From: Corythucha ciliata
Taxonomy: Eukaryota; Arthropoda; Insecta; Hemiptera; Tingidae
Assembly (NCBI GenBank): GCA_038030265.1
Contig: CM075943.1
Coordinates: 21,700,001-21,764,000 of the forward strand
Direction of reading: 5' to 3'
DNA: 64,000 nucleotides
Shown here: piece after piece, positions 36,794 to 49,900 of the stretch
Numbering within the stretch: the first letter of the stretch is position 1
How the letters are laid out: every line of letters begins with the position of its first letter
Notes under the pieces: generated by a model
Database searches by the model: none
What the model was told of the DNA's origin: nothing
The model's input: the letters and a program-made list of their open reading frames with translations, nothing else
Made by a program: the position numbers and the translations under genes

Positions 36794-37376
36794 TTCTGAC
36801 AGATTTGATCGGCCGAAATTTTCAACAGATATCGTTAACGATCTAGAGCAAACGATGAGATCGGTCGTCGCCCCTTAACGTACAAAAGTTATCTGCGACC
36901 GATATCTGTTACCCGATCAAATCTGCCCGTTAGTGGGGGCACATCAGGCAGATTGAGATCTGTTACGGAAAAAAATCTGACAGATTTCAATTATCGGTCG
37001 GGTTCGAAAGATACTTGAGATCGGTGGCAGATATGAAGTTAGAAAACTAGTAGAGGGAGCAAAAAGCTTGACCCATACATATGATAAAAATAATAGAAAT
37101 ACATGTTCAGTGAAGTTTCGGTGGTCAAAATCGTTGCGTTAAGGGGCGAAGCCCGATTCGAAATCGGCCGATCTATGTCTGCCAGATATCTCTCATAAGA
37201 AATCGGTTGATTAGTGGGGGACCACAGACCACATCTGGCGGATTTGAACTCCCACCGATATCGTTTGGCCGATCGCCGTTGATCTGTCGTCGTTTCTTGC
37301 CCACTAACGTTCAAATTTTCACCACCGATATCTGTCAAAAACATGAAATCTGCCACAGATATCTGCTCGTGTATGC
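36776..37376. mobile_element. ~600-bp inverted-repeat element ending 'gcatacacgggcagata'
   Basis: The left end gcatacacgggcagata pairs with tatctgctcgtgtatgc at the right end. Inside, several shorter palindromic modules of 'cagatatcggt' and 'ccgatatctg' type are interleaved, including a 'tctgcccgttagtggggg' block that looks like an internal second end. It interrupts the BEL/Pao gag. Confidence 0.75.
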
Positions 37377-37763
37377 CCACCTATTGACGTTTAACTTGGT
37401 GTCGTTCCATATGGAAATCACGACATCTATAACTTGACAAGTTTCTAATGGACCTGACAGCCCAAATTTCCAGATGGTTCTAGGAGCATTTGTGTTTAGA
37501 AAGTTAAATAAATTTACCACTTCTTTCGGTCCATGAGAAACTTGTCGACCTGTAGTAATTCACGTGAATTACTGCTAGGGTTAACGTGAATGCGCAGGAA
37601 ATGTTTTTATGTACAAAAACCCCTGAACTCTTCAGGAAATAACGTTATTTACTAGAAAATCACGTTATTCTCTACTATGTGCAGTCATTCACGTGATTCC
37701 CTAGTAATTCTCATGATTCCCTGATTCACAATATTCCCGGTGGCTATAGGTCTGTTCCAGCAA

Positions 37764-37880
37764 GGTGTTTGGAACATGTTCTGAGCAGAGTGACCATGGG
37801 ACCAGCCAATAAAATTTAAGTTGATTACATTTTATTGGCTGATCACACGGCAATTCTGATCCGAACATGTTCCAAACACC
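37764..37880. mobile_element. ~117-bp foldback MITE
   Basis: Ends 'ggtgtttggaacatgttc' and 'gaacatgttccaaacacc' are exact inverted copies. Inner complementary stretches are 'ccaataaaatttaa' and 'ttttattgg'. Confidence 0.8.
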
Positions 37881-38071
37881 GTTAACTTCATAAATCACTT
37901 GTTACATGAAACAGAGTTGCCGTACTCAATATAGTGCAAGTTTGCCACCCTGATCTTATAGAAGTACACTGCTTGCACCGTTGGTCAGTGACTGAAGAAG
38001 AAGGAATGTTGGGCAAATAATACCCACAGGGAAATGAAGGAATTCTACACATTGCCCAATCGCTACTTGGC

Positions 38072-38154
38072 ATTCTATAAAATGCCCGGGCCATTTGATG
38101 AATGTGAGTGAATTACGTACACTTCCTAAATAAGCCGGGCATTTTATATAGAAC
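38072..38154. repeat. Short inverted repeat (ataaaatgcccggg)
   Basis: 'attctataaaatgcccggg' pairs with 'cgggcattttatatagaa' around about 45 bp. The rest of 38160-39100 shows no recognised feature. Confidence 0.6.
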
Positions 38155-39099
38155 ACAAGTTATACTCATTGCCCATAACATATACATATACATGTATGTA
38201 TACTGTTGTTTTGTCATTTCTGGACCTGATTAATGATTGATGGGGGTCCATAATTACTTAACCACGTGATCAGATCTTGACAAAATGATTTTGAGTTTCC
38301 AATGAGTAGATTACATTATCTTTTACTTTAAAAATGCTAGAAAGTGATAAATTTCGAGTTCGGAGGCGACGTTTCCTGGGTTGGGCTGCCTTAGCAAAAA
38401 ATTGGTACTACGGCCTTATTTGGTTTAAAATTCATAACTCAACACTGCATTAACAAAATTTAAAATTTCAAATACCATTCGATCAAGAATTACATTTTCT
38501 ACACTTTGGTCCAATGACATTTTTCACTCGGCGCAGTCATTTTCAACCTACAGGCGTTCAAAGTTCAGGGTTGTCAACTTTTTAGCGAAGATGGTGAAAA
38601 TGGCCAATGTTTGACTGGCGATTGTGACTGAATGAATCAACCGATTTCAATGTCTTAAACGGCATTCAACGCGGAATTTAATGCTCTTTGAAATTGGAAA
38701 TAATGGCGTTTTATATAGGATGCGTACTTTTCGAGTTACACGTGAAAAACTAAAAAAACTGCGAAAATTTAGAGGTTATTAGGCTCTCAAATCTAAAGCA
38801 CAAGGTAGAAACCGTCGCAAACTCATAAACTTGTTGTTCAGGGCCTCTAAGAGGGATAAAAACGATTTCCAGCTCTCAAGCAATTTTTAGGGGCTAGGCC
38901 CATTTTTTGCACTAATCTTCCTGGACTGCAGAACTTATTCATAAATCTAAAACATAAAACGTTGCGGAAAATGTTCGTTTTGGCGGGATTTCAAATATGC
39001 CAACTTTTGTTAATAAATAAAAAATATTTCCAAAGGGTTTTAAATTTGTATTTATTAATTTATATGCCTAATCGGAAAAAAATATTTTTCAAAAATGTG

Positions 39100-39400
39100 A
39101 AACTTCCTCATTAGCGTTTTCTCCATTTCAACCGCGAATTAGCGTTTTTCCGCGTTTTTCACGTCAGCGCTTCTTATCAATTGTATCGATGAATTAGCGA
39201 TTTTCCCCCATTGTATGGGGATTAGCGACTTTTTCCACTTTAGCCGTGAATTCGTGATAATAGCCGCTAAAGAGCGAGTATCCCCAGTTTTATCCGTGAA
39301 TTAGAACTTTTTCTTAATTTTCCCCGCGAATTAGCGTTTTTTTCCTCACATTTAGCCATAAATTAGAGCTCTGGTTTGGATTAAAAGAGAGCACGAATAT
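39100..39400. repeat. Family A array
   Basis: About nine degenerate forward units with 'gaattagcg' and 'tttagccgtgaa' at about 30-bp spacing. Confidence 0.75.
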
Positions 39401-40157
39401 TAGCACTTTCCGACCTGTATTTGCTTACTTACCCCAAAAACTGCAAACCCATTAACGCCCAACGTTGCGTATACGCAACATTAATTTAATTTTTTCCTGC
39501 ACGATTTAAGAGGACGAATTCGTTCCGAAATAGGCTCTTCGTGATAGACTTGGGTGTGTTCTCGGTTACAAAAATCATGGAAGTATTCCATAACTCGAAT
39601 AAACATTTTTTAACAATTTTTGAAAATCGAAATTTTCTGGCCTCACTGCACCCGCCAAGCGAATTTCATTTCTCGAGCTCAGAATTTTTATTTCGGTCCA
39701 AATTTTTCCCTGAACATCAATTTCGGAGGCATGGCAATAAACTTGCGTGTTAAATGCACTCGGTTTCTCATTTCATGTTGTGCAAATCAGTCGAAAAACT
39801 TAATGTTGCGTTCACGCAACGTTGGGCGTCTGCGTGGTCAGATCCCTCCTAGTGAAACCTCTTGAATCATCAGGTTGAAAGTTACCAAACCTTGATAAAG
39901 GAAGTTTCTCCTGAACATATCTGAGTTTCTGCGTGCGTTTTCTCGCCATTTTAGAGTTTTGTGACCTAAGTCTTCAACTTTATTCAAGGTAAGTTCGTGC
40001 TGCACGGTGGAATGACAATTCCGTCGTCAACGTTTGAACGTTCTCACAAATCATGAACACGTTCACCCTCTGAAGACCACCCAACGTTTTAGCAGGAAGG
40101 AAAAAAAGAGACTCCCGATCGAGCAACCCAACGTGCTTGAGATGTAAAATTCTGTAA

Positions 40158-40302
40158 AGCCGGATACACACATGCGGTAACTTGCAAAGTAACGAGCAAC
40201 ACGTTTTTGAAATTCTCAGCTGGTTGGTTTCCAGGCAATTGCTAGAAACTGATCGAATATTTTGCAAGTTACTTGGCAAGTACCGCATATGTGTATCCGG
40301 CT
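40158..40302. mobile_element. 145-bp MITE nested in the piggyBac relic
   Basis: The ends AGCCGGATACACACATGCGG and (inverted) CCGCATATGTGTATCCGGCT are flanked by TAA on both sides (40155-40157, 40303-40305). This is consistent with a PIF/Harbinger-type MITE. Confidence 0.88.
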
Positions 40303-40421
40303 TAATTGGTGGGGTAGATCTACGCGACAAAGGAATCGCCAACTACAGCATCCGCGTGAGAGGAAAAAAAATGGTGGCGGCCTTTGTTTGTGAACGCTAT
40401 CGATAGTGCTGCCGTAAACGC

Positions 40422-40718
40422 TTGGAAGCTTCTCAACTTGACTCAGCGCAAACCAATGTCGCAATTTTATTTTCGCTTTGTGATTGTAAATTCATAGCTC
40501 TGGTTGACAACTGTGGGCGAAAAACCTCGAAAGATGTTCCCGAAGGTAGGAACTCGAGCACCCACCTCAGTCGGCCATCAATAGCTGCTCTTCCAGATGA
40601 AGTGCATTTGGATAATATTGGACACATAATTCGAAAAACGGACAGCAGAAGATGTCGGCTGTGCAAAAAATGTCAAGTTTGGCTCCATCCCGATTGTTTT
40701 TCAAAATTCCACGAATAA
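40422..40718 (+). pseudogene. piggyBac-type transposase C-terminal Cys-rich domain
   Basis: The last ~45 residues read RRCRLCKKCQVWLHPDCFSK and end in FHE, matching the Cys-rich DNA-binding finger at the end of piggyBac transposases (C-x2-C pairs then PCF-x-x-YH). The DDD catalytic domain is absent, and fewer cysteines remain than in intact proteins. Confidence 0.7.
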
Positions 40719-41059
40719 TCAATTTTTTACTAGTTTTTCTTTACAGTGCACCAAAAAAAATAGTTGAATATTACTAAATATATGCTTGTTCTACGTTTTT
40801 TATTATTGTTTTACTTCATTCCTTCGTTTTTCACATAATAATGCAGAAATTTGGAGTCCTAAAAACGTTATTCCGTTAGCAGCCAACTTGACCTCCTAAG
40901 CGCCCAACGTTGCGTCAACGCAACATTTTATAACTCTGGTTACTCTAAAAAAAAATTAAAATTTGCGATGAATCATGCTTATTTATAGTCAATAGAGGAT
41001 ACCGTCCAAATTTTGTTCTAAAAAATGCATGCTATCATGTCTTGGGCGTTAATGGGTTA

Positions 41060-43320
41060 AAGTGCGCCTTCTTAATTTTAGCCACCCACGAGGAGGCGCG
41101 AATTGTATAGTTTTCCATATGCAAAAAAATCCGAGGGGCGCCAAAAAAATCCAACATTGAAAAATAAAAATGATGATTTACCACTGCTGGCCACGAGCAC
41201 CCACCGAATTTGGAAAAAAAGGGTTCCTTAGTTAGCGGTGGTTAGCGCTCGCATTTGAACACCCTTCATCACACCCCTTCCCCCACTTTGGAATCCCTTT
41301 ATCTTTTTATGAACACTCAAATTCAACAACACCCTTCACCCCCCTCAAACCACGCCTACCTGCCAACTTTGGAAAAAAATGCTCATGGGTGAGGGGGGCA
41401 GTGGCGGCGCGTGGACTTTTTGGCCGGTCATCTCCACGTATGTACCCCCCCCCCCTTTCTCACACCCTTTTCAGTTATGAGGGCAAATATGATTCATAAA
41501 ATAAATATGGTCTTGCTCAAAATGCATATTTTTCACGTTCCAGAACTCTAACAAGCATTCTGGCCTGCTCGATTTGCTATTATGATACCTTTCTACTTAT
41601 GGCATAATACTATTGTGCCTAATTTTCATCCATTGTTGTATACAATGTTCGAATTATACAATTTGATTTGTTCAATCGAATTATTAAGGGGTTTCAATAA
41701 ATTGTCTCTAAAAGAAATTCACTTTTCCTAACATGCTCCCGTCGGAATTATTCACATTTTTCAGCACACAAGAGATCCTTTAAAAAATACGGAGCTTCGT
41801 CTCTACAAACGGAACGAATAACGATCTTACGTAAAATACCATTTTAAAAACTGGAGAACCTGCACCAAATTCAAGAGAAACAAAGTTCAAACGCTGAAAA
41901 ATGAAATAAACGCCAGGAAAATATTTGAAAAGGAGCCGTTGCCGACTACGACCGTTCGCACGATGAGCCGACAGGAACCGGATTCGACCGAAGAAGCGAT
42001 GAGTAGAGCTGTTTTTCTAACGTGCGAGAAAGAGAAGAAAACTGAGCTTGACGAAGACATGAATGAGTGGACGGGAATGGGAGGGAGGGAGATTGGATTC
42101 TCCAAAGTTAGCGCATCTGTTACGCTATTAAGACCCAATAGATCGCTCTAGTATTCTCCCAGTTGATGAAAAACAGACCTCCTGACACTCCTATGAACTC
42201 AGTTGAGTGAAATTATCGTTGTTAAAATAATTTTTTTTCTCCAATAAGGGACTTTTCTAAGAAAAATATTTCCAACAAATATTCCTTCATTTCCGAAAAA
42301 AAATCTAGTCATCGGCGAATCTATCGATGACCGGACGCCTCGCCACTGGAGGGGGGGCTAGCACTTTAGTAACCCTTTTTTCAAAATTCTGTTTTCTTGA
42401 CCGCAATGGGCCACCGCGCCGCTCGCGTGGCACCAACACATGTGATGGGCACTGGGCAGCGAGCTCTCCTAATAAGGAAGAGTCGTGAGGAGTGGAAGTC
42501 CAGCCAGGCCACTTCCAACTCGTTGTCCTGTCCCGTTACGAGCTTCACTTGGGGCTTGCGGCCGGAATAGGAAGACAACACAAGCCTAGGGTTAGCGTAA
42601 ATTGCGCAAAAAGCGGTTGCTATGGCAGGATAATGTTATTTCTTTTTCGGCGACCTTGGATCCCGCTCGTGGCATTGTTCCCGACCGTTCAGAATAAGGC
42701 CCCTGAGCTCAGATAGTACAATTGTTCATTACAATTCACACATGATAATTCACTATAAATGAACTCCAAGACAGACCAACTTTCTGTTGGAATCATGAGC
42801 GTGACATGAAATTATTGCATACCTGAGTTCCGCTGTGGAAAATCTATCGAATGCACATTATTCGCAATAATACACATCGTTGACATGGAAAAGCCGAATT
42901 ATGAAAGACATTTAAAAATATTCGTTTAGCTTACTTTTTTTCTGCTCAGAAACGATGAAATCTTAGAGAACTAATGAATTTTTACAGGATGTTGCCTGTC
43001 TTTATACCACGATTTAATCCCCAACCTCACATAATGTAATGCACTTTTTCCTACGAACAACTTACATGAAGAAGATTATATCCCACACTGCATTGCAAAA
43101 TCTTACCATATTGGGAATACTTACTTTGTGAGCTTCATCCTGTTTTTAAACACACTCACGCAAATAGCGCGGTGTCGTGAGAACTAGCCTTTTTCTCTAT
43201 TAATGAACTTGACTTTGATGAAATGCATACAAAGATGATTGGACAAAGCAAGCTATTCAAGACAAATTAATGCTAAATTAATTAAACTGATGCTATCCGG
43301 ACTTGGAGAGGCAAAGCCTA
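41060..43320. other. No gene recognised
   Basis: Contains a poly-C run near 41446, an ORF of 70 codons at 41939-42151 without domain, and a stretch 42595-42715 related to the interior of the MITE at 18224-18692 ('ggttgctatggc', 'cttggatcccgct'). Otherwise nothing is recognised. Confidence 0.45.
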
Positions 43321-43460
43321 ATGGTGCTATTACACGTGAGAGTAATCTCGAGAGTTGAACTCGCCGGTCTAAACGGGCCAGAGAGTTCCCTCCCCCCTGC
43401 CCGTACCTGGCACTCTCAGAGAGTTCAACTCTCGAGATATCTCACGTGAAATAGCACCAT
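43321..43460. mobile_element. 140-bp foldback MITE
   Basis: 'atggtgctattacacgtgag' pairs with 'ctcacgtgaaatagcaccat'. Pairing continues through 'ctcgagagttgaact' and 'agttcaactctcgag'. The loop is C-rich. It is flanked by TA/AA, so the target duplication is unclear. Confidence 0.85.
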
Positions 43461-43489
43461 AACACAATTCGAGCTTCGAGAAAAAATGG

Positions 43490-43600
43490 GCTCCCCGGCG
43501 GGATTTAAACCCGTAACGAGGTTTGCTCCGGGCTTGATCATTCTGGACTCTTCTTGATGGGCGCGATAAGTTTCATAAAATGCTGTGGGCAGGGGAAGTG
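43490..43600 (-). repeat. Decayed tRNA-derived sequence
   Basis: On the minus strand the 3' part reads 'acgggtttaaatcccgccgg' followed by 'ggagc'. This resembles the T arm and acceptor of the tRNA-like sequence at 9647-9720, while the 5' half is no longer recognisable. Next to it (43660-43720) is a diverged relative of the right end of repeat D1. Confidence 0.45.
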
Positions 43601-43933
43601 GAACTAGTGTCGGAGTGGTGGTTTCCTTCGTATTTCTTGGGTGAGTATAAAATGATTGCGTGTAAATGACATGTACTCTCTCCGAAGACCAGCTGCAAAA
43701 GCGAAATTTGTAATTCGTCATTTGTAAATCATCAATAAAATTAATGAAATTCATATAAATTAAGTTGCGCTAAATGATGTAGGTAGGCGCTATTCACATG
43801 ATAATTAAATCTATAGAAAAGTTATAAAAATTTCGAAAGGTTAAATATATTCATGAGTAATACTTTTTGAAAGGAAGAATACATAAGAATAAATACAATA
43901 GGACGTGTCAATTTTTAATCCATTAAACATGTA

Positions 43934-46900
43934 CTACGAATAAAATGTTAAAACTGGTGCCTGATTGCCTCTAATCAACAAGAATGGCGGTAAATCTCGA
44001 GTTAAAGCTTCTAGCCACGCCATATAAATAGGAGCAGTCACAATTCCTTTTCTCGGCATCGGCAACGACCTATTCACACACAAAAAGCAGAAAGTTGATG
44101 GTGAGCGTTCACCCAACGCCAGAACAATTCGCAAATGCCAACTCACATCACAACTAATGTCGCCTCGCGGGAGTGTTTCATGACCAACTCTCTCAGTCGA
44201 AGTTGTCGATCCGTTTTAGGACGCAGTGCTTCCAAGTCCGCGTCAGTGACTTTATTATCTGTGTATCAGAGAAAGGGAAAAATATGTAACTATGATTTGG
44301 TGAAAGAGTGTTCTGTTACTTTGAGTAATCGCACTTTCTGGTAGAATTCCCCAGATATCTATTCTAGTGATATTAGGTGGAAATCCGATACTTAAGTTGT
44401 ATGATGGACTCACCTGATCTCTTCTTGAAATCTTTAAGTAGATCGTTAAAGAAGTGCACTGTGCCGGCCTTTGGCTCTGACATGATGTCATTGATCATAG
44501 TTAAACTTTCGTATGTTATTCTGAATTTGGCCAGCAAATTTGCCATACTGTAATATTTTCGATTATGTACATTGTTCTTCGTGGATTACTTTGTTTAAAA
44601 AAAGACATTATTACTTTCGTTTCTCAGTTTCTAGATCGTCATTTCGGCTCGCCAAAGCGAATATCCTCATTTTACAATTTGAAAAGTTGGACCTCGTACT
44701 CAAAATGTAAGGGAGAAGAATTGTTAAGCCTCCGTCATCGTACAACCACCATACGTCAACATATCCTCCTTTGTACTTTTTATCAAATATTCTCATATTT
44801 TCCAATTCACATTTGCCGAGGGTTCTCCCATTGGGGTACCTAGTTGATCAGTCAGAAACGGATTAGTTCGAGAACTACTACTTACTTTAAACTAAATAAA
44901 TAAATAATTAATATCCGCCGGTCAAAGAAAGGGCTTGGCTTTTTCTTCGTCCAAGGGATCAGGACAACATCATCCTCAAGAAATCAACTCACTTGTGAAG
45001 GAATTCCATGTTTGAAGTTTTATTCTTCCCTTTTACATTTTTCCGGGGAAGTGTTGAACTCTTCGATCCTACAGAATTGAAATTAATGATGCTGGGCCGA
45101 TCAAGTTCTGACCTTGAACCTATTGGACGAAATAGTTTAAAGGAGACTCAAAAAGGGTCTGTTTGTCATTCTCGGTTCTTTACCGGCAATTGTTAGTGAT
45201 GATTGCGACAGTAATGACGGATCTAGAGGAGTTTTACTGACAGCGTATTTAGCGTTATTGAGATCATTGAACGACGATCCCAAATCTTCGAGGACTGAAT
45301 TCTGCCGAGACAGCTGGTTTTCCTCAATCGTCGTGATTTGATCGGAATAGTCGAGACCGCCGGGAACCCGTAAAATAGCCAAAGCGAGTCTATTGGCAAA
45401 AGATTCGCTGTGCGGAGTAAACAAACAAGTTTGATTAATTGTCCTGGTTGGAAATACGCGCGTGTCAACCAAATTTCCTTACTGCATAATATTGAAATAA
45501 GTTTCGAGTTCCTCGCTGCTACATTTGTTCCAATCATTTTTATAGCCCATGAGTAGAACGTTCGGTCGTAGTTTACCCACTCCAGAAATCTGCATCATTG
45601 ATTTAGCCGCGTCTTCTACTTTCATGCCCTCGATAACTGAATAAAAACTTTTTATCCTTCTGTGAGAAATCCAATCATATCCTTGACGAACCAGTGCCAT
45701 TCTGGATTTGTAGTACAGTCGGTCCTGTAAAAAAACAAAAAAACAAAAAAAAAAAACGTGAAAATTTAGAACATATAACAGGTGGATATGAATTTGACGA
45801 ATTTATTCGTCCCTGTTTTTACTTTATAAATATAGGAGCACATCATTAAAGAATTATTTTTTGTAATCAGATTGGCTAAATCCACTAGAGCGGGACGGTT
45901 CTGAGGTGGCCCAGAGAGTACCAAAAGCTGGGGTTGGTAATTTTTCACGTGCTCACTGCTGTTGGCCAATTTTTGAACTGTGATCAGAGCAGTTTTGTAC
46001 GTTTGCGCTTGAGTAGAAGAGCCCCAGTTGACGTCTGTAAACAAGATTAAAAAAATGATTGGTACTACCGAGCGTAGTGAAAGTTTTTCTACATAGAAAG
46101 GTAGGGTCATACCGGGTTTACGGTAAACAACGACTATGTATAGAAGAAAGAAGACCCCAAACGTGACGAGAGAAGTGATCCAATCAATTAAAAACATAAT
46201 GATGACGCACAGAACAAATCCGCACAATGACAGCCAAATATTATAATACTGAAATTGAATAAAAAACAAAATATTAATTATAATTCGGGAACAGCGTGGT
46301 ACCGGTGTTTCGGGAGCCACTCAGGGCCGTTTTTAGGGGGTAGGCAGGGTAGGCGACCGCCTAGGGGCCCCGACCCATTGGGCGCGCCCGGCTTGGAATA
46401 AAATTAATTATAATATAATCGTTCAGGAGTTACACTCGGGCTTAATTTTTACAATCTTTTGGCACTTCTGTTAAAACGATTAAATTGTTGTTCTGAAGTG
46501 CCAAAGCACAGGAAGTAATGATTTTTAATAGAGAGAAAATCTGGTGGGAAATTGGGGCTTTACAGAGCTAAAATCCAAATAATTTGTTTTTTGAAGAATT
46601 CAGCCCCACAAAATTGGATTTTCCGCGAAATTGGCTTTTAAGCCGCTAGATCCACAAAAAGGGGCCTTGAATGATCCAGAAGTGCGTATGTGAGCCAAAC
46701 ACCCGAAAGGTCCATTTGAAATAGCCAAATCCACGAAATTTGGTTGTTAAAGTGGACCAAACCGTGGATTTTAAAGGAAGACAAATCTGCCTAATTGAGG
46801 CTTTAAAGGGCCAAATCCTGGAAATTTGATTTTTGAAGGTTCCTAGAAATGCAATAGAATGAGGGAAACCTCGCGAAATTGTCTTTTGAAGAAGACAATC

Positions 46901-49900
46901 ACAAAATTGACTTATAGGTTAAGCCATACCTTCGAAATTGATATTTGAAAGAGCCAAACCAACGGAATTGGTTTATTCAATTGAGACGAACCCCCAAAAT
47001 TGGATAAGACGAACCAAAAACACTCTATGGTTGGGGGGGGGGGGTGTTTTTGATTCGTGCGCTACAAACGTTTCAAGTCCTGATCATCCCTCCAAAAACA
47101 CCCTAAACAAATAGATTGTACCTTAAACGTTGGCCTCCATCCGACTGGTCTGATTAAAGCGGCGTGAAACGTACAAAAATTTATCAGAGCGTATGATGCT
47201 AAATAGAAATTAGAAATCAATGGAGCAATGAGATTCAAGTTGGCTGTAACATAACGGAACAATGTTTTCATCAAAATAAGCCAAATTTTGTTACAATGTT
47301 TGAATGTGTCACTAACCAATTATGACAAATGCTGAGGAAATTATGAATGTAAGAACGTATCCTCTGTAAGGTTCGTTTGCTTTGCCATACCCCTTCGAGA
47401 AATAAATGAGGCCGGGATAGATTCGATCGATTCCTAACGCTTGAATCAGACGCGGCACTGACAGAAGATTGGTGAGAGCCGTGGACAGCGTTGCAGCGAA
47501 ACAGCCGAAATAAATCAGAAGGCTCCAAAGAGACATAGTTTGCATCATCTATGAAAGATTAAACTACACAGGAGCTCAGAAGTTCACTTTTCACGAATGA
47601 GCCATCGTTTCAATTAGCAAAACGATCCGGGGGAATTATATTTACAGTATAGTCGTTAGCCAAACCATACTGGCAAGAATTGTCGATTGAGCAGGCTGTC
47701 AACGTGCCTTCATCGATTTGAGTGATGTTGCCACTTGCGTCTCTCAGAGCAGCACCGCCGGCGAAAAGAACAAAGAGTGCATAGGAGATCATGGATATAA
47801 GAAGGGATAAAAGTGTTCCTTTTGGAATCGAAGCAGCAGGATCCTAAAATTTAAACAAAAAAAATCGAGTTAATTTGAGCTCAATTTAGTTCAGTTGAAA
47901 AATTCACAGTCACCTTCAAGTCCCCAGAAATGTTAGCTCCAGCCTGTATGCCAGTTACCGAGGGGAAAAATATGGAGAAAACAGAAAAAAAATCCTGCTC
48001 CTTTCCTTCGCTATATCGGTAGCTGGGACCCCAATTATTTTGGAACATTTCCCCTGTTTTAACATAAATTAACATGGTAAAATTGTGGGTACAAAATAAT
48101 TACGTGAATATCACTTACAACTCAACCCTTCAAATCCCTTTGCTCGCTCGATGTCACTCTTGGGGCCATAAATAGTACCCGCAATGAAATTTATGATGGC
48201 GGCGACGATTATCACGATGAGAAAGTTTTGCGCCTGAAACGAAAAGAAGGACCTTTTTTCTTGCATTTTTATCTTCCTCAGGGTGTCTCAGGGAGTAGTG
48301 ATTTTTAGTGACCAATTAAGCCTGAGGTTTCGCCTTTACTAAGTAGCGCTGGGTTTGTTTTGTAACTTCAACGCTCCGGTTAATAGTACGGTGACACAAA
48401 ATTTTAGGTGAAACTATGTCTAAAATGTAGTAAAATGACTCGTGAATAGACTCTAAATACACGTATACATATAAAAAGACGTGTCACTGTCAAAAGAGTC
48501 TGCAGGGCAACTGGCGGTCCTACACCTATCGAGGCCCGGGCGGAAATGCCTATGAGGCCCTTTAGCCCCTAGTCTCTAAATAAAAAAGAAATTCAATTTT
48601 TACGTAGCGTTAAATTATATGACGTTTATTACGGAGCACTTTATCCGAGAATTGGTAATTTTTCTCGATTTTAGCAGCGAATTAGCGTTTTTAATGATTT
48701 TACCGCTAATTAGCGATTTTTCTCAAAGCCCACCATGAATTTGCGCTTTTTCACAATTTTGGGGAGAGTCAAACTCAAATTTACGTAATGAACAAAAGCT
48801 TACGGAACGAGTATGAAAACCGGCCGCTGGATCCCCAAAACACACGTGTAGAATATACTAGTTACCCCTCACAAGTAATTAGGAGAAATTAACCGAATAA
48901 CTGAAATTACTAGTACTTCTTCCCACACGATACCTCACGGAATGAGCAGTACCGTCTGGGGAGAAGTACTTGTACTTTTCAGTTGCTCGGGTTATTTCTC
49001 CTAATTACTTGTGAGAGGTAACTGTAAAATACCACACATGCGTTTTGAGGACCCTGCGGCCCGTTTGCTTAACCCTTCCGTAAGCATTTGTTCATTCTCT
49101 AAATTAAGTACAACTGTACAATCCTTTATTTTCGTTGGGAAGTAGCGTTTTTATACTGTGAATCAGCGGATTCTCTCAATTCTCAGTGATAGCCGTGATA
49201 CTCAATTTTAGCCGCAGCAAATTATCGATTTTTTCGTTTTTTAGCAGTGAATTAGGACTTTTTCTCAATTTGCGAGCAGTGAATTACGCGCAGCATTTTT
49301 CTTGTAATTTTAATAAGCGCAAATTAGAGGTTTTTCTTAATATTAGCTTCGAAGTTGCCTTCGCAGAAACCATGGATTGGCGTTTTTTCGGTTTTAGCAG
49401 AGAATCAGTATTGTTCTCAATTTGAGCCGCGAATCAGTGATGTTTTCCATTTGTAGCCACAAACTATCGTTTTTGTATGCATTATCCGTGAACTAACGAT
49501 TTTGTCTCAATTTCATCCGCGATTGTGTCAATTTTAGCCGCGAATTAATCAGTGATTTTTTTTTTAATTTTTGGCCGTGCATCAGCTTTTGTCCAAATGC
49601 TAGCCGCTATGGCTCGTCAAGTTAAACGTGGACCTCGCTCTTGCGAGCACTTTCTGACTACTTTCTCTCATACCTTTCCCGCTTTCCCATGGGACCTGTT
49701 GTAGGAATCATAGTTATATTTACAGTATCATTTTATAGTCATGCGCGAGCGTGCCCCACCACTTCTTGTTCCCGAATACCGTTGTCTAATTAGTCGGCCA
49801 TGTTACGCCTCTGAATAAAGATGTCTTGTCGTTATTATTCATTAAACCATAAACATTTTACAACAGGACCAAGGCTTGAAAAATACACCTTCTTTCATAG

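Larger units (their letters stand above)
39448..41056. mobile_element. piggyBac-like DNA transposon relic
   Basis: The left end CCCATTAACGCCCAA (39448-39462) and the right end, its inverted copy TTGGGCGTTAATGGG (41042-41056), flank the relic. The right end is followed by TTAA, the piggyBac target, but the left TTAA is lost. A sub-terminal palindromic repeat (caacgttgcgtatacgcaac type) occurs three times, near 39461, 39805 (inverted) and 40907. The only transposase sequence left is the C-terminal Cys-rich domain at 40422-40718. A 145-bp MITE is nested inside. Confidence 0.75.

Noticed and set aside
41887..42151. Overlapping ORFs on both strands at 41.9-42.1 kb
   Set aside because: No recognisable domain, no splice or polyadenylation context. 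Possible host exon but not supportable.
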